From Halovenus salina (GTDB lineage Archaea > Halobacteriota > Halobacteria > Halobacteriales > Haloarculaceae), in assembly GCF_026410925.1 (NCBI RefSeq), contig NZ_CP112972.1, forward strand, positions 310,001 through 374,000: DNA of 64,000 nucleotides, given 5' to 3'. The notes under the pieces were generated by a model. That model was given only the letters and a program-made list of their open reading frames with translations. It was not told the origin of the DNA and did not search any database. Within the stretch, counting starts at the first letter, position 1. Every line of letters starts with the position of its first letter. This document shows, one piece after another, positions 8,697 through 17,221 of this stretch. The translations under genes and the position numbers were made by a program.

Positions 8697-10168
8697 TTTT
8701 GAGTGAGTTTGCTGGCTTGTCGACTGTACCGGACGCGGTAGCGGTTTGCTGGGTCGGTGAGATCGCCTCGCTCGACATCCTCCGAGGAGTGAAGACTATC
8801 GGTATCGGCGGTGGCTCCGTGGGCGTCGAACTCACGGGCCGCAGCAACGAGGAACGAACACGGCTCCAGACACGGGATTGTCGTACCGTCGTCACCGGTT
8901 TCGCGCCAGGCGGGGCATCTGACACAACCGTCACAGACCGCATCGACAGTTCGGTCGACGGTACCCTGGTCGAGGTCGTCGACAGATGCGTAGATTCCCG
9001 TCTGGCGACTGGCGACCGCTGACCACGGAACCGGGTCGACACCCCCTGTCTGCGTGGCGTACCAGTCCTCGACAGCCGTCGGATACACCGTCGCCACTGC
9101 AGTCATCAACTCGGCCGTGTCCGCGACAGACACACGCCATCCGGCCGGAAGCGACCGCTCGCCGGCGAATGGGCGGTAGCGTCCATGTTGGTCGAATCTG
9201 ACCGTTTCTCGAAGGTCCTCAAGCGAGACCGTCTCGTTCGCCCGGTCGTCGTCAGTGTGTCGGAGTTCGTAGCCGCTTGCTCTGGCCTCGATTGTAAGTT
9301 CACCAAACTGTCTGCCGGTCTCTGGGACGGGCTGTAGCCAGTCTTCGAACGCCTGTGCGGCCTCGGAGCGCACCGGTACATCACTGTACGGACCATCTGG
9401 TGGGGCTCCTGGGTCGAGGCCGCCTTCTCTCGCACGTTCGAGAATCACACTGGCGACGGCTTCGTCGGTCCCAACTGCCGACGTGTAATACACCGTGTGG
9501 CCGTCGACAGTCGTCGGGAGGGTGAACTCGTCGCCGGGCTCGTCGACCAGGCCAAGCAGCTCTGGAATTTCGTCACGGGTATGGAAGCCATCAGCGACGA
9601 ATATCGGAACGACGACCACACTGTCGGTATCGAACCGCGAAACGACGCCGTCAACTCCGGGCGATTCGTCCATAAACGCTACGTTGACCTCGCCGAGCGC
9701 GGTCGACTCTCGAAGCCGCTGGGCGTGGTCGTGCACTGCACGGGCGCTCTTGTCGTTGCGCTCGGTTCCGTGTCCGATCAGCGCCAGCCCGAGAGATTCG
9801 TCTGGCTCTCCGTAGAGCCTGGCAATCCGACCCAGTACGACATCCCGCATCGCGTCGTGTGTGCCGACCGGCGGACAGCGAGTCACCGCAACGCTGCCGT
9901 CTCGGTCGTCTGCTCCGAGTCCAAACTCACGGGGCAGTACCTGCTCGGTGAAATACCCCTCGCTGATAAACACCGGGACGACGATGGCTTCATCAGCGTC
10001 AACCGTCCGCAAGACTGCACGGAACGAGGGGTCCTCCTTCCAAAAGGCGGTCTTTACTGGAATGTCGACCTGTTCCCGAACCGTGTCTGCGTGTGCGAGC
10101 GTCGGACGTGCCGAATCGGGGTTCCGGTGTGAGCCGTGTCCAGCGAGAATCAGCGCCTGTTCAGTCAT
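8693..10168 (-). CDS. cbiX: CbiX-type sirohydrochlorin chelatase with C-terminal iron-sulfur-type cysteine domain
   Basis: A 491-residue protein that probably inserts iron (or cobalt) into sirohydrochlorin. Two CbiX repeats are visible: LILAGHGSHRNPDS with EGYFTEQVLP, and LALIGHGTERNDKS with ADGFHTRDEIPE. The C-terminal part (about residues 400-460) holds CDGCVRCPAW followed by IPCLEPC, which resembles the DR2241-type [4Fe-4S] domain found on some CbiX proteins. The ATG at 10168 is chosen because a GGAGGGGAAAG Shine-Dalgarno element precedes it and it overlaps the end of the DUF6360-like gene. An upstream in-frame ATG at 10309 would add 47 basic residues that are only the shadow of that gene. 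Siroheme for the reductase at 10466 is the expected product. Confidence 0.9.
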   Translation of the reverse strand: MTEQALILAGHGSHRNPDSARPTLAHADTVREQVDIPVKTAFWKEDPSFRAVLRTVDADEAIVVPVFISEGYFTEQVLPREFGLGADDRDGSVAVTRCPPVGTHDAMRDVVLGRIARLYGEPDESLGLALIGHGTERNDKSARAVHDHAQRLRESTALGEVNVAFMDESPGVDGVVSRFDTDSVVVVPIFVADGFHTRDEIPELLGLVDEPGDEFTLPTTVDGHTVYYTSAVGTDEAVASVILERAREGGLDPGAPPDGPYSDVPVRSEAAQAFEDWLQPVPETGRQFGELTIEARASGYELRHTDDDRANETVSLEDLRETVRFDQHGRYRPFAGERSLPAGWRVSVADTAELMTAVATVYPTAVEDWYATQTGGVDPVPWSAVASRQTGIYASVDDLDQGTVDRTVDAVCDGCVRCPAWRETGDDGTTIPCLEPCSFLVAAAREFDAHGATADTDSLHSSEDVERGDLTDPANRYRVRYSRQASKLTQK

Positions 10169-10463
10169 CTTTCCCCTCCTGTTCGGACGCCGCTGTCTCG
10201 ACATCGGCAGCGTACGATTCGAGTTCGGCCGCGAGTGTACGGGCCTGTGTTGCGCTGAGTGAGACGCTGTCGCTGTGTGGCCGGACCGTCTCCAGTTCGA
10301 CGTTGTCAACCTCTAATTCGAGCCGGACGTGATCGGGCTGTCCTCGCGGTACCGAGACGTTCAGCGTCGCTGGTGCCGATTCAGTGAACCCGTGGCCCTC
10401 CACGGTGGCGTCGAGCAGGTCGAAGGTGGTGTACGCGTTGACCCGCATGATGCGGTCGACCAC
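10161..10463 (-). CDS. DUF6360-like small protein of the siroheme operon
   Basis: A 100-residue acidic protein that I associate from memory with the haloarchaeal DUF6360 family. It starts MVDRIMRVNAYTTFDLLDAT, has an alternating beta-rich middle (HVRLELEVDNVELETV) and ends in a helix (SATQARTLAAELESYAADVE). No cysteine or metal motif is present. It begins 3 nt after the reductase stop and its end overlaps the chelatase start, so it is translated with them. Its role is unknown; constant linkage to siroheme genes would suggest an accessory or regulatory part of reductase or cofactor assembly. Confidence 0.88.
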   Translation of the reverse strand: MVDRIMRVNAYTTFDLLDATVEGHGFTESAPATLNVSVPRGQPDHVRLELEVDNVELETVRPHSDSVSLSATQARTLAAELESYAADVETAASEQEGKDD

Positions 10464-10465
10464 GG

Positions 10466-12241
10466 TTAGTCACCCGATCCGAGTGGCTGTCCCTCTGCAT
10501 CGGTCGGCGCTGGCGTGGCCTCCATTGCGTCGTCCGCGGCGTAGGGATACCAGGTCATTTTGGTGTTGTGCATGTACGGGTCCTCGTAATCTGTCTCCTC
10601 TGGGTCAGCGAGTGCCTGGAGTTCATCCTCACTCCGGGCAGCGACGAACTCCCGGAACGACTCGCCGTCAGCGCCAGCGTCGTCGAAGGCAGCGAGTAAA
10701 TTCTGGATGTAGCCGGGGACTTCGTCTGCGGGGACGCGCATCTCGATCCAGTCGGCGAAGGTTGGCTCCTCACCCAGGCCACCACCGAGACCGATGTCGA
10801 ACGCCTCGACCGGCTCACCGTCTTTTCGCGTCTTCATCCCCCGCAACGAGAGGTCGGCAATCTGTGGCTGTGCACACGAGGCAGTACAGCCAGAGAGGTG
10901 GATGTGAAACTCCGGGAGCCCATCCGGGACGGGTACGTTCTCTTGAAGCCACTCTGCGTACCGGACCATCCTGTTTTTCGTCTCGACAATCGAGAGCGAG
11001 CAGAACTCGGTGCCAGTACAGGCAATCGACCCTTGCTCGAACGGGTGCGGATTCGGGCTGTAGGTGTCGAGCAATGGCTCATCAAGGAAGGCATCCAGGT
11101 CCTCGTCTGCGATGTCTGCAACAACGAGATTCTGACGCTGGGTAACACCGATGAGCTCTGAACCATATCGCTCTGCAACATCTGCGAGTTCCACGACAGA
11201 TTCGGCGTTCACACGCCCGGTAAGCACAGACAGGCCGACGTAGTGTTGATCGTCGTGTTGGTCGAAGACACCGACGTAATCGCCGGGTCTGTCTGTCCTG
11301 CCGGCGTTGTAGTCGTACTGCTCGCGCAGGTCCTCGCCGGCAGGCGGGAGTTCGTAATCGATGTACTCCTCTTGGAGCACCCGACGGACTTTCTCAGTTC
11401 CCCAGTCGTCGACGAGGAACTTGAACCGCGCGTTGAATCGGTCATCGCGGTCACCGTGGTCACGAAAGAGCGCACTGATTCCTGCGGCCACGTCGGTTAA
11501 CCGCTCTGGCGTGACGAACACGTCGATATCACGGGCCAGCCGGGGCTCCTTGCGTGCGAGCCCACCGCCGACACGGATATTGAATCCCTTCACCTGCTCG
11601 CCGTCGCGGTCTGTGACCGCTGGTTCGAACGCGAGGTCGTTGATATCACCCTGCCCGGCGCCACGGGTATCACCGGTCACGGATACCTTCCATTTGCGGG
11701 GAAGATTCTCGTGTGCCGGGTTCCCCTTGAAATCGTCGTTGAGTTCCTGAACGAGTGGCCAGACATCGATATGCTCGTCCGCGTCTCGTCCCGCCAACGG
11801 AGACCCGACGATGTTCCGCCACGAGTCACCACACGCCTGAATGGTCGAGAGGCCAACGGATTCCACGCGGTCGAATACCTCTGGCACGTCCTCGATGGAT
11901 ATCCAGTGTAGTTGAATCGACTGCCGAGTCGTGAAATCGACGTAGCCTCCCGGGAACTCTGGGTTCTCGACAGGACCTGTCGCGAACTCCTGTGCTATCT
12001 CGCCCACTTCACGTAGCTGTAGGGGCGTCAGACGGCCCATCGGCACACCGATACGGAGCATGAAATACGATTCTTGGCCCTTCCGCTGGTGATACAGCCC
12101 CCACCATTTGAACCGTTCGAACCAAGCGTCGTGCTCGTCCTCTGGGATAGCGTCCCATCCCTCCTTCGCGAACTGTTCTAAGTGGTCGCGAACCTCTTCG
12201 CCGTAGACCTCTTCTTTCCAGGATTCGACTTCGGTCGGCAT
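10466..12241 (-). CDS. Siroheme-dependent sulfite/nitrite reductase (ferredoxin type)
   Basis: A 591-residue assimilatory reductase that uses a coupled siroheme and [4Fe-4S] centre to make sulfide from sulfite or ammonia from nitrite. Two half-repeats are seen, each with the parachute domain (KWWGLYHQRKGQESYFMLRI near the N-terminus). The cluster ligands are ACTGTEFCSLS and SGCTASCAQPQIAD. The choice between sulfite and nitrite is open: NirA-like names are common in haloarchaea, but the facing CysD-like gene favours sulfite. The ATG at 12241 is preferred because a TATA-like TATATGAATTTA lies about 30 bp upstream on this strand. An in-frame ATG at 12274 would put that box inside the gene. It leads a five-gene overlapping operon. 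Confidence 0.92.
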   Translation of the reverse strand: MPTEVESWKEEVYGEEVRDHLEQFAKEGWDAIPEDEHDAWFERFKWWGLYHQRKGQESYFMLRIGVPMGRLTPLQLREVGEIAQEFATGPVENPEFPGGYVDFTTRQSIQLHWISIEDVPEVFDRVESVGLSTIQACGDSWRNIVGSPLAGRDADEHIDVWPLVQELNDDFKGNPAHENLPRKWKVSVTGDTRGAGQGDINDLAFEPAVTDRDGEQVKGFNIRVGGGLARKEPRLARDIDVFVTPERLTDVAAGISALFRDHGDRDDRFNARFKFLVDDWGTEKVRRVLQEEYIDYELPPAGEDLREQYDYNAGRTDRPGDYVGVFDQHDDQHYVGLSVLTGRVNAESVVELADVAERYGSELIGVTQRQNLVVADIADEDLDAFLDEPLLDTYSPNPHPFEQGSIACTGTEFCSLSIVETKNRMVRYAEWLQENVPVPDGLPEFHIHLSGCTASCAQPQIADLSLRGMKTRKDGEPVEAFDIGLGGGLGEEPTFADWIEMRVPADEVPGYIQNLLAAFDDAGADGESFREFVAARSEDELQALADPEETDYEDPYMHNTKMTWYPYAADDAMEATPAPTDAEGQPLGSGD

Positions 12242-12344
12242 GGGAACACCCAGGGGGGTTGGATGTAAATTCATATACGAAGAGTCAATCGTTACCGATG
12301 CACCGAGGCAAGAGAGAATGTTGCTGGTATTCCGTAGACAACAC

Positions 12345-12680
12345 TTACCGCCGGGAGGTGAGTCGGGTACAACGGCGGGATAGGTGGATGCTATCGGGGA
12401 CAACTGGCCGAAACTCACCGGTCTCTGGGTCGGCACGACCGAACTCCAGCCAGCCTGTTACGTCGCTGGTGCCACACCGTATGCACCGCCCGGCAATACG
12501 CCCCTCCACACGCCCGGTGTCAACACCAATCTCCACAAACCCTTCTGCAAGGAAATCGGCCGGCTGACAGCGACAGACATCGTGATTAGCCAGCAACCAG
12601 AGGTTGCTCACTGTCACCTGCCGTTCGTCGTTCACACTCAACCAAGCTCCGTCGTCGAGTTGATGAATAGCCGTCACCAT
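12345..12680 (-). CDS. Conserved hypothetical protein with paired cysteines
   Basis: A 111-residue protein. It contains NHDVCRCQPADFLAEG and GRCIRCGTSDVTGW, so four cysteines in two CxC/CxxC pairs may bind a metal. The middle (FVEIGVDTGRVEGRIAGRC) is beta-like. The ATG at 12680 is preferred over one at 12692 because a TATA-like ATTTAG lies at 12705-12710, about 27 bp upstream. The opposite strand has an overlapping open frame that shows no protein-like pattern. It precedes the reductase operon in the same direction with a gap of about 100 bp. No function is assigned. Confidence 0.6.
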   Translation of the reverse strand: MVTAIHQLDDGAWLSVNDERQVTVSNLWLLANHDVCRCQPADFLAEGFVEIGVDTGRVEGRIAGRCIRCGTSDVTGWLEFGRADPETGEFRPVVPDSIHLSRRCTRLTSRR

Positions 12681-12895
12681 ACTGCTGTTCAACAGTCATG
12701 CTGGCTAAATGTGCTGTCGCCGTCAGCCACCGCCGATTCCTATGATACCGATTTCGACCAGAATCGACCGCAGACTCCGGGTTCTGCGGAGAACGCTTGT
12801 CGGTGGTACCGGAAACCATTCCCTGTATTGTGGACAACTGGCATGGCTTACCCGCGCAGAAGTATCTATACCAATAGCGGCACTACTGAGGACCA

Positions 12896-13042
12896 ATGAG
12901 CGATGACGACTCTCAGGACGAAGCAACCGACGGAGCCGAAGGCCACCTCGACTCAGTTCCGGACGGTGCGGGATGTGCCGAGATATGGGAGCATCTCTCT
13001 GACCGCCGCGACGAGGGCGACAACGAATCAGACACTGACTGA
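12896..13042 (+). CDS. Small acidic hypothetical protein (48 aa)
   Basis: ATG at 12896 opens a 48-residue frame that starts MSDDDSQDEATDGAEG, contains HLDSVPDGAGCAEIWEHLSD and ends in an acidic tail. One cysteine is in a GxGCxEIWE motif that looks like a conserved short haloarchaeal protein. A TATA-like TATCTATACC sits at about 12862-12871, 27-30 bp before the ATG, which supports a leaderless gene. It is too short for standard length cutoffs. Function unknown. Confidence 0.65.
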   Translation: MSDDDSQDEATDGAEGHLDSVPDGAGCAEIWEHLSDRRDEGDNESDTD

Positions 13043-13196
13043 CAGGCGAGGCCGTGGCCCCCACGAGGGTGTGTCAGCGAACAGCCCAGTCCAGCATCGG
13101 TCTTGACCGACAGTTCTTGCCCTCTGGGGAGAGGGCTGAATCGAAATCCCAACATCTTAGCAAAGAACACAAACAGGGAACGAAATAAGCGAACAC

Positions 13197-13742
13197 ATGG
13201 ACCACGACGAAGACGAACAACCCGACGTAACGCCCGAGGAACTCGCGTACAGCCAGCTACCCGAGCAGACGATGTACAAGATACAGACAGCACAGGCAGA
13301 TGGTGCTGACGCCGACGACGTGGCCCACCCACCACAGACGATTCGGACCAACGAGCTCCGATGCCTGTACTTCGAGTTGCGCCCCGACGAGAAACTCGAC
13401 TGGCACACCCACACCCCGGGACTAGACGAGGTGAACCTCTGTCTCGACGGCCGGGCCAAATACACGCTGGAACGCGAGGACGGGAGTCACCAGACGCTCG
13501 TCGTCGAGCCGATGGAGTTCGTCTACGTCCCCGGCGGAGCGCGAAACAAAATCGAGGTCGTCGGCGACCAGACCCACCGGTCGCTGTCGGTCGCGAGGGC
13601 CGCCTCTGTCGCGAGGCTCGAAGCGCTCGACGGAAGTGATGGGGACGAGGGGACTAGAGAGACCGAGTGGACCGACTCACTGTTTGTCGACCGGAAACGC
13701 GACGAGGTTGTGGCGAAAAACGAGGACCTCGTCTCACAGTAG
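13197..13742 (+). CDS. Cupin-domain protein
   Basis: A 181-residue protein with one cupin barrel at about residues 50-135. Motif 1 is DWHTHTPGLDEVNLCLDGRA, with two His and a Glu as metal ligands. Motif 2 is EPMEFVYVPGGARNKIEV, whose usual His is replaced by an Asn/Arg stretch, so metal binding may be partial. Acidic tails flank the barrel. Some cupins are enzymes and others are ligand sensors; nothing here decides. It is a single gene between the 48-residue protein and the convergent gene at 13781. Confidence 0.85.
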   Translation: MDHDEDEQPDVTPEELAYSQLPEQTMYKIQTAQADGADADDVAHPPQTIRTNELRCLYFELRPDEKLDWHTHTPGLDEVNLCLDGRAKYTLEREDGSHQTLVVEPMEFVYVPGGARNKIEVVGDQTHRSLSVARAASVARLEALDGSDGDEGTRETEWTDSLFVDRKRDEVVAKNEDLVSQ

Positions 13743-13780
13743 TCATTTTGCTGAGAGGCAGAACTAGATACCCCACACCC

Positions 13781-14323
13781 TCACCACTCGACTTCCCAGG
13801 CGAACGCTTCGTCAGCCCGAGGAGTGGTTTCGTCGAAAGCCGGCCTGCTCTCTGGTGGTCCGTATCTCGAAATCAGGCCGCTGTAGATACCCTCGACGAA
13901 CGGTTTAGTGTAGGGATACCCCTCTGTCGCGCCGAGGCGTGCCGACTGGCCGTCTACCTCGTATGTGTACTGTCCGGCCGGCCGCCTGCTCGTTGTATTC
14001 CGATAGACCTCGCTGCTAGTGTGCTCTTCACAGAGTAACGCCAGGGCTCCTTCCACGGACTTGTCCTCGTCGAACGGGAGCGTATTGGCAGTCTCGACAC
14101 CGCCGTTTTTCATTGTCCTCGGACCCACGTCTGCCAAAATTGCTTCGTATGTCTGCTTTACATCCTCTGCACGATACCACTTGTCTGGCTTGACTTTCCC
14201 CGTGTACTCCTCGAACGTGCTTCGAACCTTGCTCTCGAAGACCGGTGACACTTCGCCGGCCGATTCGATGAACGCCAACATGTACTTCCCGACAACCTCG
14301 GCGTCAGGGTCGTAGTCTGACAT
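13781..14323 (-). CDS. Hypothetical protein, paralogue A of a divergent pair
   Basis: A 180-residue soluble protein clearly related to the product of the divergent gene at 14522. Shared features in order are a G-x-Y-x-x-A-F segment followed by ESAGEVSPVFE near the N-terminus, a K/E-WY-x-A motif, GPRTMKNGG against GDRTVLQAG, VYRNTT against AYRNST, GQYTYEV against GQYQIEE, YPYTKPFVEGIYSG against WPYPSEIAKGAIKG, and a C-terminus ending E-V-(D/E)-W. The ATG at 14323 is preferred to one at 14353 because an ATATATCAT TATA region lies at 14340-14350. I do not recognise the family. The conserved aromatic and glycine residues suggest a ligand-binding sensory fold, but this is a guess. Confidence 0.75.
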   Translation of the reverse strand: MSDYDPDAEVVGKYMLAFIESAGEVSPVFESKVRSTFEEYTGKVKPDKWYRAEDVKQTYEAILADVGPRTMKNGGVETANTLPFDEDKSVEGALALLCEEHTSSEVYRNTTSRRPAGQYTYEVDGQSARLGATEGYPYTKPFVEGIYSGLISRYGPPESRPAFDETTPRADEAFAWEVEW

Positions 14324-14416
14324 ACGGCAGTGATGGGTATCATATATCATCAACCTACTGCCTGGGCTGTCCTGCTGGTTTTATAAGAGGTAGCCTCTGA
14401 GAGTTTGCATATTCCC

Positions 14417-14435
14417 GAACCGTGTCTGACGGTTC
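14417..14435. promoter_or_regulatory. Palindromic operator-like site between divergent paralogues
   Basis: GAACCGT-gtctg-ACGGTTC, a perfect inverted repeat with 7-bp arms and a 5-bp spacer, lies in the 198-bp gap between the divergent starts at 14323 and 14522. It is placed to control one or both genes. No regulator is identified. Confidence 0.55.
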
Positions 14436-14521
14436 CACCATGGTATATCATCCCCGATATGTAACAGCTTGATAGTTCAGGCATAGTTTACAATGCAGAG
14501 ACCACGGAAGAACATTCTACA

Positions 14522-15061
14522 ATGGATTCCCAGACTGAAGTTACGGGAGTATATGTGACTGCATTCCTCGAGAGTGCAGGCGAAGTCTCACCGGTATTCG
14601 AACAGCGACTCCGAGCAGTCCTTGACGACCATGGAATTACCAACCCAACTCTAGAGGAGTGGTACCAGGCAACAGCATTCGTTGACGCGGTCACCGAAGT
14701 TGCAAACACAATCGGTGATAGAACGGTACTCCAGGCGGGCATCGACATGGGACGGAACGTTCCCTGGGCTGATGAGGTAGGTGACGACCCGACAGAGGTT
14801 CTCAAGATGGTCGCACAAACGAACCAGGATGCATATCGAAACTCGACAGAGGAGTACCCCATCGGCCAGTACCAGATTGAGGAGGTCTCGGACAACAGCG
14901 CAGTTGTTGGCGTCACCGACAAGTGGCCGTATCCAAGTGAGATTGCCAAGGGTGCAATCAAAGGAGCGCTGGAAGCGGCGTCTGACCACGTCAAACACGT
15001 GACTATATCAGAAACGGAGTCAGGAAGTAATCAACTGGGAAGGTACGAGGTCGATTGGTAG
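14522..15061 (+). CDS. Hypothetical protein, paralogue B of a divergent pair
   Basis: A 179-residue homologue of the product of the gene at 13781-14323. It has VTAFLESAGEVSPVFEQRLR, EEWYQATAFVDAV, GDRTVLQAGIDMG, DAYRNSTEEYPIGQYQIEE and DKWPYPSEIAKGAIKG, and ends GRYEVDW. Codon use is less GC-rich than in neighbouring core genes, with many A- and T-ending codons, so it may be a more recently acquired or less expressed copy. The TATA candidate TAGTTTAC is near 14485. No membrane segment or known catalytic motif is seen. Function unknown. Confidence 0.78.
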   Translation: MDSQTEVTGVYVTAFLESAGEVSPVFEQRLRAVLDDHGITNPTLEEWYQATAFVDAVTEVANTIGDRTVLQAGIDMGRNVPWADEVGDDPTEVLKMVAQTNQDAYRNSTEEYPIGQYQIEEVSDNSAVVGVTDKWPYPSEIAKGAIKGALEAASDHVKHVTISETESGSNQLGRYEVDW

Positions 15062-15233
15062 CTCTTCGGAACTTGGAGGTAGCTTATGCTGACGGTCCTG
15101 CCGTAGATGGGCCACCAGGCTGCGAAGCAACGACTGAGATTTAACGGTGGCCACGTCGGAAGCGGGGACGCGCTGTTGTTTCTTGATTCATTAGATGAGG
15201 AGGCCTGCATGTTTGAACCCGCCTACGAGCGAC

Positions 15234-16232
15234 TCACCGAGTCGTCAGCGACAGACCTCTCCCTCGCAGACATTGAGAACAGTTGGAAACAGATTGTCGG
15301 GGGCTCCGGGGAGTGCAACCTGGTATATCAGTCGACCCGAGTACGCTTACTGTCGAGCAGTTGTGTGCCTCGTCGACGACCAGCGTCAGCTGTTCTCCGT
15401 CCCGCTCGACCGACAGTGACAGTTGGAGTGGGTCTTCGGAACGCAGTGTCGGCTCTGCGATAACCAAATCCAGTGTCCACAGTGGTGTCTCAGTGACGTC
15501 GACACCGTGGTCGTGATAAAATGCCACGACTGGTGGCTCTCGAAGCAGGTACATCCCGAGCGGGGACCCTGAGACTCTTCCACAGCCCTCGCAGGTTGCA
15601 ACAAGAACGTGACTCGCTTGCGGTGCATCGAGCACCGTGTACTTGCATTCGACATCGTCGAAACACGCAGGACAGACCCCTTCACGGATAAACTCACAGT
15701 CGTGCATCGTCCGACGCTTCTGGAGTGAAACCGCTTCTTGGAGTGTCCGTCCGTCGACTGCCCTCGGAGGGAGATAATCCCGTGGATCGCTGTGGTCGTT
15801 CTCACACGACACCGAGAGGATTGCATCCTCGTAGCGAACAGTGAGTTCGGTGTCACAGATGCTACACGCCGCATCAAGCGTCTCCGGCCCGCGGACCGTC
15901 TCAGCACCGACACCGGCCCGGAGCGTCCCGACGAGCGATACCCCAGCATTTGTCAGCGCGTACCCGCTTTCGGTCTGTTTGACGTACGCTGGCTGTAGCT
16001 TGTCGAGGTGGTAATTGAACTTTCCAGAATCTCCGATTCCTGCTGCCTCACGTAGCTCGTTGAATCCAATCCCCGAGTCGTGCGGGTTCTCGGCCTGATA
16101 ACTCGCAAGTGTTCCAAGGATGGTGGCACGAGTCTCTTCGGTGACAAGCTTGAACGGCGCGAGCGAAAGCTGTGTTACCGGAGGTCCCGTCGATCCTCTC
16201 CCGACTGCTTTGTTCTCCTCAGCGTCGTCCAT
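15234..16232 (-). CDS. ArsR-like winged-helix regulator with C-terminal sensor domain
   Basis: A frame of 332 residues. A winged-helix DNA-binding domain at about residues 25-100 (EETRATILGTLASYQ, GFNELREAAGIGDSGKFNYH, LDKLQPAYVKQTESGYALT) matches the haloarchaeal ArsR-like type. The C-terminal part has two zinc-ribbon-like CxxC pairs (ACSICDTEL and VCPACFDD, plus TCEGCGRVSG) and a hydrophobic ligand-like domain (GMYLLREPPVVAFYHDHG). Related proteins end soon after a segment like LTLVVDEA; here about 45 atypical residues follow. The natural stop may have been lost by a rearrangement near 15335. It reads divergently from the gene at 16350. Target unknown. Confidence 0.8.
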   Translation of the reverse strand: MDDAEENKAVGRGSTGPPVTQLSLAPFKLVTEETRATILGTLASYQAENPHDSGIGFNELREAAGIGDSGKFNYHLDKLQPAYVKQTESGYALTNAGVSLVGTLRAGVGAETVRGPETLDAACSICDTELTVRYEDAILSVSCENDHSDPRDYLPPRAVDGRTLQEAVSLQKRRTMHDCEFIREGVCPACFDDVECKYTVLDAPQASHVLVATCEGCGRVSGSPLGMYLLREPPVVAFYHDHGVDVTETPLWTLDLVIAEPTLRSEDPLQLSLSVERDGEQLTLVVDEAHNCSTVSVLGSTDIPGCTPRSPRQSVSNCSQCLRGRGLSLTTR

Positions 16233-16317
16233 GTCGAATGGTAGGGTGCTTTAATCAAGGAGATTTCGCTATGCTGGGTACTGATATATTGTTAACAGTA
16301 TTGTGCTGCTGGAAATC

Positions 16318-16327
16318 TATTTAAATA
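16318..16327 (+). promoter_or_regulatory. TATA box for the gene at 16350
   Basis: TATTTAAATA is centred 27 bp before the ATG at 16350 and indicates a leaderless transcript. A TGTTAACA palindrome at about 16290 lies just upstream and could be an operator. Confidence 0.7.
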
Positions 16328-16349
16328 TACATACCATGTCAGCTATTAT

Positions 16350-16784
16350 ATGACCGAAGAGCCTCTGTTCCGCGAAACACAGCGCATACCGCAACCCTGG
16401 ATTTGGGTACCTCTCGTCCTAGTCAGTGTTCCGATACTCGTACTCGGTTCTGTGGTTGGAGCGTTGGTCGTACTGGCTGTTGCTGGGTTGTTCTACTCCA
16501 TACAACTCGTAACAGAGGTGCGTTCCGATGGGATTTACGTGCGGTTCGCCCCGGTCCATCGTTCGTTTCGGCGACTACCGTTCGATGGGATAGAGCGGGT
16601 TGAACGCACGGAGTTTGGATTGCTCACCTACGGTGGGATTGGAATTAGGTGGACACCGAACACCGTGGCCTACATGACCACTTGGGGGAGTGGCATCAAG
16701 ATTGACAGAGAGAACGCAAAATCAATCGTCATCGGATCTCAGGACCCTTCTGTGTTGTTGGAAACAATCGACGAGTTACACTGA
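16350..16784 (+). CDS. Small membrane protein with PH-like C-terminal domain
   Basis: A 144-residue protein. Residues 16-55 form two closely spaced hydrophobic helices (WIWVPLVLVSVPILVLGSVV and ALVVLAVAGLFYSIQLV). The remaining 85 residues are a beta-rich cytoplasmic domain (SDGIYVRFAPVHRSFRRLPF, IRWTPNTVAYM, IVIGSQDPSVLLETIDEL), a pattern seen in small archaeal membrane proteins with a PH-like or bPH domain. It has a clear leaderless promoter and stands alone. Function unknown. Confidence 0.8.
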   Translation: MTEEPLFRETQRIPQPWIWVPLVLVSVPILVLGSVVGALVVLAVAGLFYSIQLVTEVRSDGIYVRFAPVHRSFRRLPFDGIERVERTEFGLLTYGGIGIRWTPNTVAYMTTWGSGIKIDRENAKSIVIGSQDPSVLLETIDELH

Positions 16785-17146
16785 ACTTGCTCAGCTTTTC
16801 GATTTGAACCAGTTTCAACTGGCAGTACCAGCTATGTACCAACCGATTCGATGAACCTGATTTGAACACTCTGTCCGTACAACGCTCGCAGCGCTGTTGA
16901 GTGAATGACGACCTGTTGTGCGGGTCGGACACACGCCCAAATTGCACTGACTATCGCCCTGAACAGGCTGAACACCCCAGATACACGTATCACAATTGAT
17001 GTATTTTGAATCCGTAGACAACCAGTGAGGGCTCGGCAGCACGCCGAGGCTGTGCTGCTGCTGTCGCTGTGGGCTCAACGCGACTCACCTCCTGGTGTCG
17101 AAGTAGTGAATATAGACAGAGAGCGCCTGTTTATTTTAATTAGGAG
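16785..17146. other. Intergenic region, nothing recognised
   Basis: About 360 bp between the membrane protein and tRNA-Val. No frame with protein-like composition, no tRNA and no clear repeat was seen. An AT-rich stretch (TTTATTTTAATTAG) at about 17130-17143 lies just beyond the 3' end of the tRNA. Confidence 0.5.
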
Positions 17147-17221
17147 TGGGTTCGGGCGGAATTGAACCGCCGACCTCCTCCATGTCAAGGAGGTGTCATA
17201 ACCGGTCTAGACCACGAACCC
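17147..17221 (-). tRNA. tRNA-Val (anticodon GAC)
   Basis: A full cloverleaf reads on this strand. The acceptor stem GGGTTCG pairs with CGAACCC and has discriminator A. The D-arm has a GTC/GAC stem, the anticodon stem CCTCC/GGAGG encloses loop TTGACAT, and the T-arm GGCGG/CCGCC encloses TTCAATT. The loop gives anticodon GAC, which reads valine codons. The CCA end is not encoded and no intron is present. Confidence 0.95.

Noticed and set aside
12384..12899. Plus-strand frame across the intergenic region before 12896
   Set aside because: Low-complexity shadow of the minus-strand gene at 12345; no start context and no family likeness.
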